DNA from: WS-2 sp036507005
Lineage (GTDB): Bacteria; Eisenbacteria; RBG-16-71-46
Assembly: GCA_036507005.1 (NCBI GenBank)
Contig: DASXQT010000061.1
Coordinates: forward strand, 1-64,000
Reading direction: 5' to 3'
DNA length: 64,000 nucleotides
This document shows, one piece after another, positions 8,454 through 19,902 of this stretch. The notes under the pieces were generated by a model. It did no database searches, was not told the origin of the DNA, and saw only the letters and a program-made list of their open reading frames with translations. How positions within the stretch are numbered: the first letter of the stretch is position 1; every line of letters begins with the position of its first letter. The translations under genes and the position numbers were made by a program.

Positions 8454-8539
8454 GCACACCGTCCGGCTCATCGGTAGAGCGCCCGGATGTCGCACCAGGT
8501 CGTCCTCGGCCGGCGCGGTTCCCGCGAAGCGCGCCGCCG

Positions 8540-9713
<1,174 letters not shown>

Positions 9714-9739
<26 letters not shown>

Positions 9740-10364
9740 CCCAGCTCCGCACCGCGGCGACGAAGCGCCGCATCTTCTCCGCGTCCTTGATCCCGGGCGC
9801 GCGCTCGAGGCGCGACGAGGCGTCCACGCCGAACGGCTCCACGCGCTCGATCGCGGCGGCGACGCAATCGGCGTCGAGCCCGCCCGAGAGCAGCACCGGC
9901 CGCGTGGCCGCCACCACGCGCGCGGTCTCCCACGGGAAGCGCTCGCCGGTGCCGCCCGGAAGCCGCGGGTGCGCGGTGTCGAGCAGCACCAGGTGTTCGA
10001 GCGCGGGGAGCGGCGCCCCGAGCGAGCCGTCCTGCGCCACCGGCACCGTGAAGGTCACGGGCAGCGGGAAGTCTGCCGGCCAGGTGGCGGGGTCCACGCG
10101 GTGGAGCTGGATGCGGTCGGCGCCCGCGAGGGCGGCGGCCCTGAGCGCCTGGTCAGGATCGGGCGCCACCATCACGGCCACCGCGACCGCCTCCCCGAGC
10201 GGCGCGGCGATCGCCCGCATCTGCTCGGGCGTGACGGCGCGCGGGCTCTCGTCCCACAGGATGAAGCCCAGCCAGTCCGCTCCCGCCTCGAGCGCCGCGC
10301 GCGCATCCTCGGCGCGCGTCAGGCCGCAGACCTTGACGATCGTGCGCCGGGCGTCCTCTTCCAT
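9714..10364 (-). CDS. trpF: Phosphoribosylanthranilate isomerase
   Basis: It isomerises N-(5-phosphoribosyl)anthranilate to the 1-deoxyribulose form. This 216-residue TIM barrel carries the diagnostic KVCGLT at 11-16, a mid-barrel LLDT, and a C-terminal LSGGLDADCV and FGVDASSRLE phosphate-binding region. It starts seven bases after the trpC stop and overlaps trpB. Its position between trpC and trpB fits the pathway. Confidence 0.97.
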
Positions 10365-10371
10365 CGCGCGC

Positions 10372-11184
10372 TCACCCCCGGGCCGCGGCCGCGAGCGTGC
10401 GCAGGGTGGCGGCGGGGTCCTCGCTGGTCATGAACACCTCCCCCATCAGCACCGCGTCGCAGCGCGTGGCGCGCAGTCGCGCCAGGGCCTCGGGGGTGGC
10501 GATCCCGCTCTCCGCCACCGCCGTGACCAGGGGCGGCACCCTGGGCAGCAGGGCGATCGAGGTCTCGGGGTCGACCTCCAGGGTGCGCAGGTCGCGGTTG
10601 TTGATCCCGACCACCGTGGCCCCGGCGCGGAGCGCCCCGCGCAGCTCGTCCTCGGTGTGGACCTCGGCCAGGCAGTCGAGCCCGAGCAGCCGGGCCTCGC
10701 CGATCAGGCGCTGGAGCTGGACCTCGGAGAGGATCGCCGCGATCAGGAGCACCGCGTCGGCGCCGCGCGCCGCGGCGTCCAGGAGCTGCCAGGAATCGAG
10801 CACGAAGTCCTTGAGCAGGATCGGGATCCGTACCGCGGGGCGCACCGCGTCCACCCACTCGAGCTGGCCGTGGAAATGCGCGGGCTCGGTGACGATCGAG
10901 ATCGCCGCGGCGCCGCCCGCCTCGTAGAGCTTCGCGGTCGCGACCGGGTCGAGGTCCTCGCGCAGCATGCCGCGCGACGGCGAGGCGCGCTTGATCTCGC
11001 ACACCAGCTTGAGCGCTCCCTCCGGTCCGCCGCGCCGGAGCGCGCGCTCGAAACGCCCCAGGGGCCGCGCCGCCGGCAGCCGCGCGCGCAGCTCGTGGGA
11101 GGGCGTGCGCGTCTTCCGCGCCTCGATCTCGCGCCTTCGCTCGGCCGCGATGCGCGCCAGCATGTCCGTGCCGGGGGCCGCCAT
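10372..11184 (-). CDS. trpC: Indole-3-glycerol phosphate synthase
   Basis: It closes the indole ring of the tryptophan precursor. From the ATG at 11184, behind a strong GGGGAGGAGG site, it has 270 residues. Signature segments are CEIKRASPSRG, LLKDFVLDSWQLLDA, AEVHTEDEL, GINNRDLRTLEVD and VAESGI, with the catalytic Lys and Glu in the expected places. The frame is also open upstream into trpD, but the ribosome site and family length support this start. It sits between trpD and trpF. Confidence 0.97.
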   Translation of the reverse strand: MAAPGTDMLARIAAERRREIEARKTRTPSHELRARLPAARPLGRFERALRRGGPEGALKLVCEIKRASPSRGMLREDLDPVATAKLYEAGGAAAISIVTEPAHFHGQLEWVDAVRPAVRIPILLKDFVLDSWQLLDAAARGADAVLLIAAILSEVQLQRLIGEARLLGLDCLAEVHTEDELRGALRAGATVVGINNRDLRTLEVDPETSIALLPRVPPLVTAVAESGIATPEALARLRATRCDAVLMGEVFMTSEDPAATLRTLAAAARG

Positions 11185-11213
11185 CGTCCTCCTCCCCTTC
11201 GTTTGCGCGACGC

Positions 11214-12217
11214 TCAGCCGCGGAACCCGGCGAGCTCCGCGAGCTTCTCGCGCGCCCGGCCGCCGTCGATCGCGGCCGCGGCCTGCTCGATGCCCTTCTC
11301 GAGGGTGGGCGCCACCCCCGCCACCACCAGCGCCGCCCCGCCGTTGAGCACCACGATGTCGCGCCCCGCGCCCTTCTCTCCCGCCAGGATCGCACGGATC
11401 CGCCCGGCGTTGGTGAGGGCGTCGCCGCCCCGCACGCCGTCCCGGTCGTCGTGCGCGAGATCGAAGGCCTCGGGATCGATCTCGAATTCCCGGATCTCGC
11501 CGCGGTCGAGCTCGGCGACGTGGGACTTCGCGAACACCGTGAGCTCGTCGAGCCCGTCCCGGCCGTGCACCACCCACGCCCGCTCGCTGCCCAGCTCGCG
11601 CAGCACCTCGGCCACGGTCCGCACCAGGGAGTCGGAGTAGACGCCCAGGAGCTGGCGCGCGGCGCCCGCGGGGTTGGTGAGCGGGCCGAGCACGTTGAAC
11701 ACGGTGCGCACCCCGATCTCGCGCCGCGCCGCCGCCGCGTGGCGGAGCGCGGCGTGGTAGTTGGGCGCGAACAGGAACGTGATCCCGAGCAGGTCGAGCG
11801 AGCGGGCGGCGCTCCCGGCGGTGAGGTCGATGCGCACGCCCAGGGACTCGAGCACGTCGGCGCTCCCGGTGCGGCTCGAGACCGCGCGGTTGCCGTGCTT
11901 GGCGACCGCCACGCCGCACGAAGCGGTGACGATCGCGACCGTGGTCGAGATGTTGAAGGTGCCGGCGTTGTCGCCCCCGGTGCCGCAGGTGTCGAGCAGC
12001 GGGCTCCGGCGGGTGTGGAGCGGCGGCACGCGGCGCCGCATGGCCTCGGCCATGCCCGCGATCTCGAGCGCGGTCTCGCCCTTCATGCGCAGCGCCACCG
12101 CGAGCGCGGCGATCTGCGCCGCGGTGGCGCGGCCTTCGAGCACCTGCTCCATCGCCCCGCACGCCAGCTCGCGCGGCAGGCTCTCGCCGAGCACGGCGCG
12201 GCGGATCGCCTCCTCGA

Positions 12218-12221
<4 letters not shown>
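11214..12221 (-). CDS. trpD: Anthranilate phosphoribosyltransferase
   Basis: It transfers the phosphoribosyl group of PRPP to anthranilate. The 335-residue protein shows the PRPP-binding DTCGTGGDNAGTFNIST, the KHGNRAVSS motif, and the DELT segment (GLDELTVF). It is not fused to TrpG: the two genes are separate and overlap by ATGA. The spacing to trpC is 29 bp. Confidence 0.97.
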
Positions 12222-12808
<587 letters not shown>

Positions 12809-12866
12809 CCGCGTGATCCTCGCAGCGCCCGCGCGCGGCCGGCGTCCGCGCCTGCCCCCGCGCGCT

Positions 12867-14360
12867 TCACGGGCGATCCTCCGGGCCCTCGCCCGCCCTC
12901 AAGCCGCGCTCGGCGCGCTGGAGCGCGAGCCACATCGCCCGTCCCTTGTTCAGGGTCTCCTCCCACTCCCGCTCGGGCTCGGAGTCGGCCACGATCCCGG
13001 CCCCCACGCCCCAGTGGGCCCGGTCGCCCGAGTACACCAGGGTGCGGATCGCGATCGCGAGGTCGAGGTTCCCATGATAGTCGAAATGCCCGACCGCGCC
13101 CGCGTACACCCCGCGCCGCACCGGCTCCAGGTCTTCGATGATCTCCATCGCCCGCACCTTGGGCGCGCCCGAGACCGTGCCGGCCGGGAAGCAGGCGCGC
13201 ACGATGTCGAGCGGCTGGAGCCCCGGCCGCGCGCGGCCGCGCACGTTCGAGACCAGGTGCATGACCTGGGAGTAGCGCTCCACCACCATGTACTCGTTGG
13301 TCTCGACCGTGCCGTACTCCGCCACCCGGCCCACGTCGTTGCGCCCCAGGTCCACCAGCATCAGGTGCTCGGCGCACTCCTTCTCGTTGGCGCGCAGCTC
13401 GTCCTCGAGCTGGCGGTCCTCCTCGGGGCCGCGGCCGCGCGGCCTTGTGCCCGCGATCGGGCGCACCTCGACCACGCTGTCGGTGCGCCGCACCAGGACC
13501 TCGGGCGACGAGCCCACCAGCGAGAGGCCGCCGAGCCTTAGGAAGTAGAGGTAGGGCGACGGGTTGGTGACGCGCAGCGCGCGGTAGCCCTCGAACGCGG
13601 GCCGCTTCACCGGGGACGACATGCGGTGGCTCAGCACCACCTGGAAGATGTCGCCGGCGCGGATGTGCTCCTTCGCCACCTCCACCGCCTTCATGTACTG
13701 GTCGCGGCTCGCGGAGGATTTCGGCTCGGGCGGCTCGGTCCCCGCTCCGCTCTCGCTCCAGGGCAGGGCGCGCGCGAGCCGCCGGGTTTCCTCGTCGAGG
13801 CGCGCGACCGCGGCCTTGTAGGCCGCGTCGGGATCCGACCCGCCGCGGGCGTGGGTCACCACCTTGAGCGTGTGGGTCAGGTTGTCGAACACGCTCACCA
13901 CGTCGCCGAACAGGAACACCGCGTCCGGCATCTCGAGGTCGTCGCGCGTGCGCGACGGCACGCGCTCGAACCAGCGCACCGCGTCGTAGGAGAAGAAGCC
14001 CACCGCCCCGCCGCAGAAGCGCGGCAGCCCGGGGAGCGACATCGCCTGGTGCTCGCGCAGCAGGTCGCCCAGCTCCTCGAGCGGATGGCGCGTCCCGCGC
14101 CGCACCTGGTCGCCGCGGCGGATCTCGCACGAGTCGCCGCGCGCGACGAACACCTGCGACGGGCGGCAGCCGAGCAGCGAGTAGCGCCCCCACTTCTCGC
14201 CGCCCTCGACGCTCTCGAGCAGGAACGCGTAGGAGCCGTCGTCCACCTTGCGGAACGCCGAGACCGGCGTGTCCTGGTCGGCGAACAGCTCGCGGTAGAC
14301 CGGCACCAGCTTCCCGCTGCGGGCCAGCGACCGGAACTCGGCGAGCGAGGGGACGATCAT
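12867..14360 (-). CDS. trpE: Anthranilate synthase component I
   Basis: It converts chorismate to anthranilate with ammonia from TrpG. From the ATG at 14360, which overlaps the recN stop as ATGA, it has 497 residues. The N-terminal lobe has LLESVEGGEKWGRYSLLG, the region that in related enzymes binds feedback tryptophan. The catalytic lobe has PIAGTRPRG, DLGRNDVGRV, and FPAGTVSGAPKVRAMEII near the C-terminus. No leader peptide or attenuator is seen, because the gene is joined directly to recN. Confidence 0.97.
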   Translation of the reverse strand: MIVPSLAEFRSLARSGKLVPVYRELFADQDTPVSAFRKVDDGSYAFLLESVEGGEKWGRYSLLGCRPSQVFVARGDSCEIRRGDQVRRGTRHPLEELGDLLREHQAMSLPGLPRFCGGAVGFFSYDAVRWFERVPSRTRDDLEMPDAVFLFGDVVSVFDNLTHTLKVVTHARGGSDPDAAYKAAVARLDEETRRLARALPWSESGAGTEPPEPKSSASRDQYMKAVEVAKEHIRAGDIFQVVLSHRMSSPVKRPAFEGYRALRVTNPSPYLYFLRLGGLSLVGSSPEVLVRRTDSVVEVRPIAGTRPRGRGPEEDRQLEDELRANEKECAEHLMLVDLGRNDVGRVAEYGTVETNEYMVVERYSQVMHLVSNVRGRARPGLQPLDIVRACFPAGTVSGAPKVRAMEIIEDLEPVRRGVYAGAVGHFDYHGNLDLAIAIRTLVYSGDRAHWGVGAGIVADSEPEREWEETLNKGRAMWLALQRAERGLRAGEGPEDRP

Positions 14361-16051
14361 CGCGTGGCGCTCCGCGCCGGCGTCTCGCCCAGCAGCTCGC
14401 GCGCCTGGCGGCGCGTGGTCTCGGTGACGCGCTCCCCCGCCAGCATGCGCGACAGCTCCTCGATCCGCCCGGCGCGGTCGAGCGCCGCGATGCGCGCCAC
14501 AGTCCGTCCGCCGGCCGCGCGCTTGGTGACGGCCAGGTGGTGGGCGGCGAGCGAGGCGATCATCGGCAGGTGGGTGACGCACACGACCTGGCGGTGGAGC
14601 GAGAGGCGCCGGAGGCGCTCCCCGACCGCCTGGGCGACCGCGCCGCCGATCCCGGAGTCGACCTCGTCGAAGAGCAGAAGATCAACGCGGTCTTTGGCTT
14701 CCAGCGCTGTCTTCAAGCTCAGCATCACCCGCGACAGCTCCCCTCCCGAGGCGATCCGCTCGAGCGGCCTCGGGGCCTCGCCGGGGTTGGCGCTGAAGCG
14801 CAGGTTGACCTCGTCGCAGCCCGTAGCGCCCAGCCTCTCCCCCTCCGCGCGCGCCACCTCGAAGGCGATGCGTGCGTGCTGGAACCCGAGCGGCTTGAGC
14901 TCGCGCGTGAGCCGTCCGCTCCACTCGGCGGCCGCGGCCTCGCGGCGCTTCGAGAGCGCCTCGGCCGCCGCGCGCGCCTCCCGCTCGCGCGCGCGCCGCT
15001 TCTCGGCGGCGCGCTCGATCGAGCCCTCCGCGTCGTCGCCCTGCGCGAGCTCGACCGCCAGCTCCTCGCGCCAGCGGATCAGCTCGGGCGTCGATCGCCG
15101 GTACTTGCGCGCGAGCCGCGCGTAGAGGTCGCGGCGCGCCTCGACCTTCTCGAGCGCCGCCGGGTCGGACTCGAGCCGCGACGCGTAGTCGGCGACCGCG
15201 CGCGCGGTCTCTCCGGCCGCGATCGAGGCCTCGCGCAGCGTCGCGATCTCGGGCGTCAGCGAAGGGTCGAGCGCAGCCGCCTGCTCGAGCGCGCGCGCCG
15301 CGGCGGCCAGCGACTCCACCGCCGGGCGCTCGCCCTCGGAGAGCCGGTCGAGGGCTTCGGCCGCGAGCGCGCGCAGGCGGTCGGCGTGCGCGAGCCGCGC
15401 CGACTCGCCCGCCAGATCCTCCTCCTCGCCCTCGCGCAGCCGCGCCTCCTCCAGCTCGCGCGCGGCCTGCGCCAGGTAGTCGCGGCGCTCGGCGAAGGTG
15501 GCGAGCGACTCCGCGAGCCGCGCGTGCTCGCCCTCGGCCTCGCGCAGTGCGGCCAGCGACTCGGCGTAGCGCGCGCGCTCGGCCTCGAGCCCCGCCAGGC
15601 GGTCGAGCGTGAGGAGCGCCGCCCCCTCGCGCAGCAGGCTCTGGTGCTCGTGCTGGCCGTGGAGGTCGGCGAGGATCTCCCCCAGGCGCCGCAGCGCGGT
15701 CTGGGTCACGGGCGACTGGTTCACCGTGGCGCGGCTCCTGCCTCCCGCCTGCACCTCGCGGCGCACGATCAGGGTCTCGCCGTCGAAGTCCAGCTCCCAC
15801 TCGGAGAGCAGCGCCTGGACGCGAGCCGCCGGCTCGCCCGCGAGGCGGAACTCGCCCTCGACCACGGTCGCGTCCGCCCCTTCCCGGACCCCATCGGCGT
15901 CGGCGCGCCCGCCCACCAGGAGGCTCGCTGCCTGGACCAGCAGCGACTTGCCCGCGCCGGTCTCCCCCGTGACCACGTTCAGCCCGGGGCGGAACTCGAC
16001 CTCGGCTTCGTCCAGCAGAGCGAGATCTCGAATGCGCAGGCGCTCGAGCAC
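14357..16051 (-). CDS. recN: DNA repair ATPase RecN
   Basis: An SMC-like protein acting in recombinational double-strand break repair. Its 564 residues show an ABC ATPase head with Walker A GETGAGKS (29-36), two long coiled-coil arms rich in Ala/Glu/Arg, and a C-terminal ABC signature LSRVMLSLK with Walker B LLLFDEVDSGIGG and a closing VTHLP. It begins with GTG at 16051, directly abutting the nadK stop. It sits in a coupled run between nadK and trpE, and a nadK-recN neighbourhood is common in bacteria. Confidence 0.96.
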   Translation of the reverse strand: MLERLRIRDLALLDEAEVEFRPGLNVVTGETGAGKSLLVQAASLLVGGRADADGVREGADATVVEGEFRLAGEPAARVQALLSEWELDFDGETLIVRREVQAGGRSRATVNQSPVTQTALRRLGEILADLHGQHEHQSLLREGAALLTLDRLAGLEAERARYAESLAALREAEGEHARLAESLATFAERRDYLAQAARELEEARLREGEEEDLAGESARLAHADRLRALAAEALDRLSEGERPAVESLAAAARALEQAAALDPSLTPEIATLREASIAAGETARAVADYASRLESDPAALEKVEARRDLYARLARKYRRSTPELIRWREELAVELAQGDDAEGSIERAAEKRRAREREARAAAEALSKRREAAAAEWSGRLTRELKPLGFQHARIAFEVARAEGERLGATGCDEVNLRFSANPGEAPRPLERIASGGELSRVMLSLKTALEAKDRVDLLLFDEVDSGIGGAVAQAVGERLRRLSLHRQVVCVTHLPMIASLAAHHLAVTKRAAGGRTVARIAALDRAGRIEELSRMLAGERVTETTRRQARELLGETPARSATR

Positions 16052-16930
16052 TCACATGCTCCGCTTGGCGCTGCCCTGCCAGCCGAGCTTGGTCTGGAGC
16101 GAGCGCGCGAAGGGCCGGTCGGGATTCTGCACCAGGTTCACCGCCACGCGGTCGAGCCGCACCACCACCTCGTCGCCGGGCCCGAGGTCGACGCTCTCCT
16201 GACCGTCGAGCAGCAGGAAGACGCGGTCGAATGAGCCCATCACGCGCAGCGCCAGCTCGGCGCCGGGCGCCAGCACCAGCGAGCGGCTACCGAGCGAGTG
16301 GGCGCACACCGGCGTCACCACCATGGCCTCGACGTCGGGCGCCAGGACCGGGCCGCCGGCCGAGAGCGAGTAGGCGGTCGAGCCCGCCGCGGTCGCGGCG
16401 ATCAGCCCGTCGGCCACCAGGTGGCCGAGGTCGTGGCCCATGGCGGCCATGCGCACGTGGATCGCGGCGTAGCCGCCCGCGCCCTTCACCACCGCGTCGT
16501 TCATCGCCACCGCGCGGCGCAGGGTGCGGCCCCGGCGCCGCACCAGCGCGCTCAGCAGGCGTCGGCGCACCACCGGCCACGTGCCCGCGAGCGTGCGGCG
16601 CAGGGCGAGGTCCAGCTCGCGGCTCTCGGCCACGGTGAGGAAGCCGAGCCCGCCGAGGTTGATCGGGAGCAGGATCGCGCGGCTTCCCGCCAGCGCGCGC
16701 GCGCCGGTGATCGCGGTTCCGTCGCCGCCCAGCGTCACGAGCACCTGGCACCAGCGCGCCAGCGCAGGCAGCGGGCTCCCCTCGCGCCCGGCCTCGGCGG
16801 CGAGCCGGGCGTCGAGACGCACGGCTCGCCCCTGGCGCGCGAGCCGCCGCGCGAGGGCGAGCGCCGCGCGCCGCACGCCCGGCCGGCCGGTGTGGCCCAG
16901 GATCCCGACCCGGCGCAGTCGGTCCTTCAT
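16052..16930 (-). CDS. nadK: NAD kinase
   Basis: It phosphorylates NAD to NADP. The 292-residue protein has the diagnostic TLGGDGTAITGAR, then the conserved segments LLPINLGGLGFLT, AMNDAVV, ATAAGSTAYSLSAGGPV, and TPVCAHSLGSRSLV. The start ATG overlaps the dxs stop as ATGA, and the gene leads directly into recN. Pairing with dxs makes sense because the MEP pathway consumes NADPH, but this grouping may be only positional. Confidence 0.95.
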   Translation of the reverse strand: MKDRLRRVGILGHTGRPGVRRAALALARRLARQGRAVRLDARLAAEAGREGSPLPALARWCQVLVTLGGDGTAITGARALAGSRAILLPINLGGLGFLTVAESRELDLALRRTLAGTWPVVRRRLLSALVRRRGRTLRRAVAMNDAVVKGAGGYAAIHVRMAAMGHDLGHLVADGLIAATAAGSTAYSLSAGGPVLAPDVEAMVVTPVCAHSLGSRSLVLAPGAELALRVMGSFDRVFLLLDGQESVDLGPGDEVVVRLDRVAVNLVQNPDRPFARSLQTKLGWQGSAKRSM

Positions 16931-18819
16931 GTGTACTGGCGCTGGGTGATCCGGATCCAGTCGAGCGCGCGCCGGGCGATGCCCGGCGCGTCGAGTCCGA
17001 CCTTCTGGAGCAGCTCGTCGCGCTTGCCGTGGCCGACGAAGGTCTCGGGGAGCGCGATGCGCAGCATCGGCGTGGCCGACAGGCCGTTGCGGTCGAGGCA
17101 CTCGTGCACGGCGCTGCCGAAGCCTCCCATCGGGACGTTCTCCTCGATCGTCACCAGCCGGCCCACCGATCGTGCGAGCCCGGTGATGGCGCGCTCGTCG
17201 AGCGGCGCGACGAAGCGCGCGTCCACGACGGTGGCGGAGACGCCCTCCTGCGCCATCTGCTCGGCGGCCGCGAGCGCGGGCGCCACCAGCGTCCCGAGCG
17301 CGAGCAGCGCGACGTCGCCGCCGGCGCGCAGGGTCTCGCTCTGGCCGAGCGGGAGGATCCGGGGCTCGCGGGCGGGCATCGTCTCCTCCGGGATGTTGGC
17401 GCGCGGGTAACGCACCGCGACCGGGCCGCCGCGATGCTGCACCGCGGTCCACAGCATGTCGCGCAGCTCCTCCCCGTTCCGCGGCTGCATCACCACCATC
17501 CCGGGGATCATTCGCAGGTAGCCGACGTCGAAGGCGCCGTGCTGCGGCGCCCCGTCCTCCCCCACCAGGCCCGCCCGGTCCACGGCCAGCACCACGTGCA
17601 GGTTCTGCACCGCGACGTCGTGGATGAGCTGGTCGAAGGCGCGCTGCAGGAAGGTGGAGTAGATCGCGGTGAGCGGGATCATGCCGCCGCACGCCAGGCC
17701 GGCGGAGAAGGTCACGCCGTGCTCTTCGGCCATGCCGACGTCGAAGAACCGCGCCGGGAACCTCTTCGCGAACGGCTTCAGGCCGGTGTTGTCGGTCATC
17801 GCCGCGGTGACCGCCACCACGTTGGGGATCTTCTCCGCGATCTCGATCGCGGTCTCGCCGAACACGTGGGTGTAGGTCTTCTTCGTGCTCTTCGAGGCCG
17901 TCCCGGTCTCGGGGTCGAACACCCCGATGCCGTGGAAGGTGCCGGCGTCGCTTTCGGCCGGGGCGTAGCCCTTGCCCTTGCGCGTCACGACGTGGAGCAG
18001 CACCGGGCCCTCGAAGCGCTTGAGGTCGCCGAGCGTCTCCTCGAGCACGCCGAGGTCGTGGCCGTCGATCGGTCCGAAGTACTTGAGACCCAGCTCCTCG
18101 AACAGAACGCCCGGCACCACCAGGTTCTGCAGCCCTTCCTTGACCCGCCCCGCCGCGATCTGGGCGCGCCGGCCCATGCGCGGCAGCTTGCCCAGCAGCT
18201 CGTACACGTCGCGCTCGAGCGCGCGGTACATGCGGCTGGTGGTGAGCTTGGTGAGGTAGCGCGCGATCGCCCCGGTGTTGCGCGAGATGCTCCACTCGTT
18301 GTCGTTGAGCACCACGATCACGCGCTTGCGCAGCTCGCCGATGTTGTTCAGCCCCTCGTACGCCATCCCGCCGGTGAGCGCGCCGTCGCCGATCACCGCC
18401 ACCACGTGGTGGCTCCCGCCCTCGAGGTCGCGCGCCACGGCGAAGCCGGCCGCGGCCGAGAGCGAGGTGCTGCCGTGGCAGGTGCCGAACACGTCGTGCT
18501 CGCTCTCGCTGCGGCGCGGGTAGCCGGCGATGCCCTCCCAGGTGCGCAGGGTGTCGAAGTTCTCGAAGCGCCCGGTGACGAGCTTGTGCGGGTAGGACTG
18601 GTGACCCACGTCCCAGATGATCTTGTCGCGCGGCGAGTCGAACACGCGGTGCAGCGCGAGCGTGAGCTCGATCGCCCCCAGGTTGGGCGCCAGATGCCCG
18701 GCGCGGCGCGCCACGGTCTGGATGATGACGTGGCGCATCTCGCCGGCGAGCTGCTCCAGCTCGGCGCGCGTGAGCGGCTTCAGGTCGGCCGGGGAGTGGA
18801 TGCGTTCGAGCAGGCTCAT
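16927..18819 (-). CDS. dxs: 1-deoxy-D-xylulose-5-phosphate synthase
   Basis: It is the entry enzyme of the MEP isoprenoid pathway, condensing pyruvate and glyceraldehyde 3-phosphate with thiamine diphosphate. At 630 residues it is full length: HRVFDSPRDKIIWDVGHQSYPHK, the ThDP motif GDGALTGGMAYEGLNN, VDRAGLVGEDGAPQHGAFDVGYLR in the pyrimidine domain, and a transketolase C-terminal domain with VTIEENVPMGGFG. It starts in a TGATG overlap with the DUF212 gene. The ispA-like gene nearby uses the pathway's products. Confidence 0.98.
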   Translation of the reverse strand: MSLLERIHSPADLKPLTRAELEQLAGEMRHVIIQTVARRAGHLAPNLGAIELTLALHRVFDSPRDKIIWDVGHQSYPHKLVTGRFENFDTLRTWEGIAGYPRRSESEHDVFGTCHGSTSLSAAAGFAVARDLEGGSHHVVAVIGDGALTGGMAYEGLNNIGELRKRVIVVLNDNEWSISRNTGAIARYLTKLTTSRMYRALERDVYELLGKLPRMGRRAQIAAGRVKEGLQNLVVPGVLFEELGLKYFGPIDGHDLGVLEETLGDLKRFEGPVLLHVVTRKGKGYAPAESDAGTFHGIGVFDPETGTASKSTKKTYTHVFGETAIEIAEKIPNVVAVTAAMTDNTGLKPFAKRFPARFFDVGMAEEHGVTFSAGLACGGMIPLTAIYSTFLQRAFDQLIHDVAVQNLHVVLAVDRAGLVGEDGAPQHGAFDVGYLRMIPGMVVMQPRNGEELRDMLWTAVQHRGGPVAVRYPRANIPEETMPAREPRILPLGQSETLRAGGDVALLALGTLVAPALAAAEQMAQEGVSATVVDARFVAPLDERAITGLARSVGRLVTIEENVPMGGFGSAVHECLDRNGLSATPMLRIALPETFVGHGKRDELLQKVGLDAPGIARRALDWIRITQRQYT

Positions 18820-19250
18820 CAGGTGATCCGGACCCAGAGAAGGGCGCTGGCCACGCCCAGCAGGGCGCCGACCAGGACTTCGAGGGGGGTGTGGCCGAGA
18901 AGCTCCATCAGGCGCTGGGCACCCGCCTCGGGATGGGCGAAATGCTCCTCGATCAGGCGATTGAGGACGGCTGCCTGGCGTCCCGCCGCGCGCCGCAGCC
19001 CGGCGGCATCATACATGACGATCAGGCTGAAAAACAGAGTCACGCCGAACAGCGCCGAGCGGAAGCCCTCGCTCAGCCCGACCATGGTGGAGAGCGCCGC
19101 GACCGACGCGGCGTGGGAGCTGGGCATGCCCCCGGTCTCGACGAAGCGCCGCAGGTTCCAGCGTCCGGTGGCGAAGTACTCGCGGAACCCCTTGAAGCCC
19201 TGAACGAGGAGCCCGATTCCGAGCGCCAGCCAGAACGCTTCCGTGGTCAT
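18819..19250 (-). CDS. DUF212 (YuiD-type) divergent PAP2-family membrane protein
   Basis: This is a 143-residue membrane protein related to acid phosphatases and vanadium haloperoxidases; its substrate is not known. The conserved GGMPSSHAASVAAL motif, MVGLSEGF, and four hydrophobic stretches match the family, which retains the Ser-His part of the PAP2 signature. A GGGAGG site precedes the ATG at 19250. It leads the dxs-nadK-recN-trp run with a TGATG overlap onto dxs. A role in dephosphorylating polyprenyl phosphates would fit the neighbours but is only inference. Confidence 0.85.
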   Translation of the reverse strand: MTTEAFWLALGIGLLVQGFKGFREYFATGRWNLRRFVETGGMPSSHAASVAALSTMVGLSEGFRSALFGVTLFFSLIVMYDAAGLRRAAGRQAAVLNRLIEEHFAHPEAGAQRLMELLGHTPLEVLVGALLGVASALLWVRIT

Positions 19251-19569
19251 GCCTCCCGTTGAGGTCGGTCCGCACTCAAGCGACTGAGCCGCGACAAGAT
19301 ACGCGCCGGCGGGGGCGACGGGCAACCGGGGCTGAGCCCGCCGCGGGGCGCTCCCGCCGCCGCCGCGGGGTGGAGACACGGTGATTCCGCCGAGCCCGTT
19401 TTCAGGGATTCACCGGATGGGCGGCGGGCTCCGGCCGTCCTAGGGTTGGCCGTGGGCCCGACGGGCGGACGCTCCGTCCCGCGCCAGGCGCATGAACGAG
19501 GTGCCTTGGCAAGCTCGGGATCCAGGCGGTCTCGGACGTGGTGGCGCTTCAACTCAGAGGAGGCGAGCC
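19251..19569. other. Intergenic stretch without a supported gene
   Basis: This 319-bp gap separates the DUF212 gene from a small plus-strand gene starting at 19570 and must hold divergent promoters for both. Open frames here are short and arginine-rich, with no recognisable domain. I see no clear -10/-35 pair, tRNA or repeat. Confidence 0.4.
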
Positions 19570-19902
19570 ATGATTCGCTGGATTGGATCCGATGCATGCC
19601 TCACGTGGCGCTCCAGGATCGCGGGATCGATGTCCCTCGCCGGGCCCGTTTCGTTTTCATCCGTCGCGAGCCGGCCGCGCTTCCGCGGCGAATCGATCGC
19701 TCCGGGGGAGGGAGTTGCGGTCCCACGGGGGCGCGCGCTTCGCCGCCTCCCCCCGCGCCGCAATTCCCCGCCCCCGGATCCGCGCCTGATCGTCGCCGCC
19801 GACTTCAGCGTCTCCGGCGGCGACCGGTGGGATGCCGTCCTGGATCCGGACGGTCGGGGCCGCGATCTCCGCCGCCTGGTCCGCGCCGTCTGGTCGACCT
19901 AG
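19570..19902 (+). CDS. Small hypothetical protein
   Basis: I do not recognise this protein. The ATG follows a good AGAGGAGG ribosome site, giving 110 residues that end one base before the convergent ispA stop. The middle is arginine/proline-rich and probably disordered. The C-terminal 40 residues (LIVAADFSVSGGDRWDAVLD and onward) look more like folded sequence. No signal peptide or membrane helix is clear. The ribosome site is the main support; it could also be a chance frame. Confidence 0.45.
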   Translation: MIRWIGSDACLTWRSRIAGSMSLAGPVSFSSVASRPRFRGESIAPGEGVAVPRGRALRRLPPRRNSPPPDPRLIVAADFSVSGGDRWDAVLDPDGRGRDLRRLVRAVWST

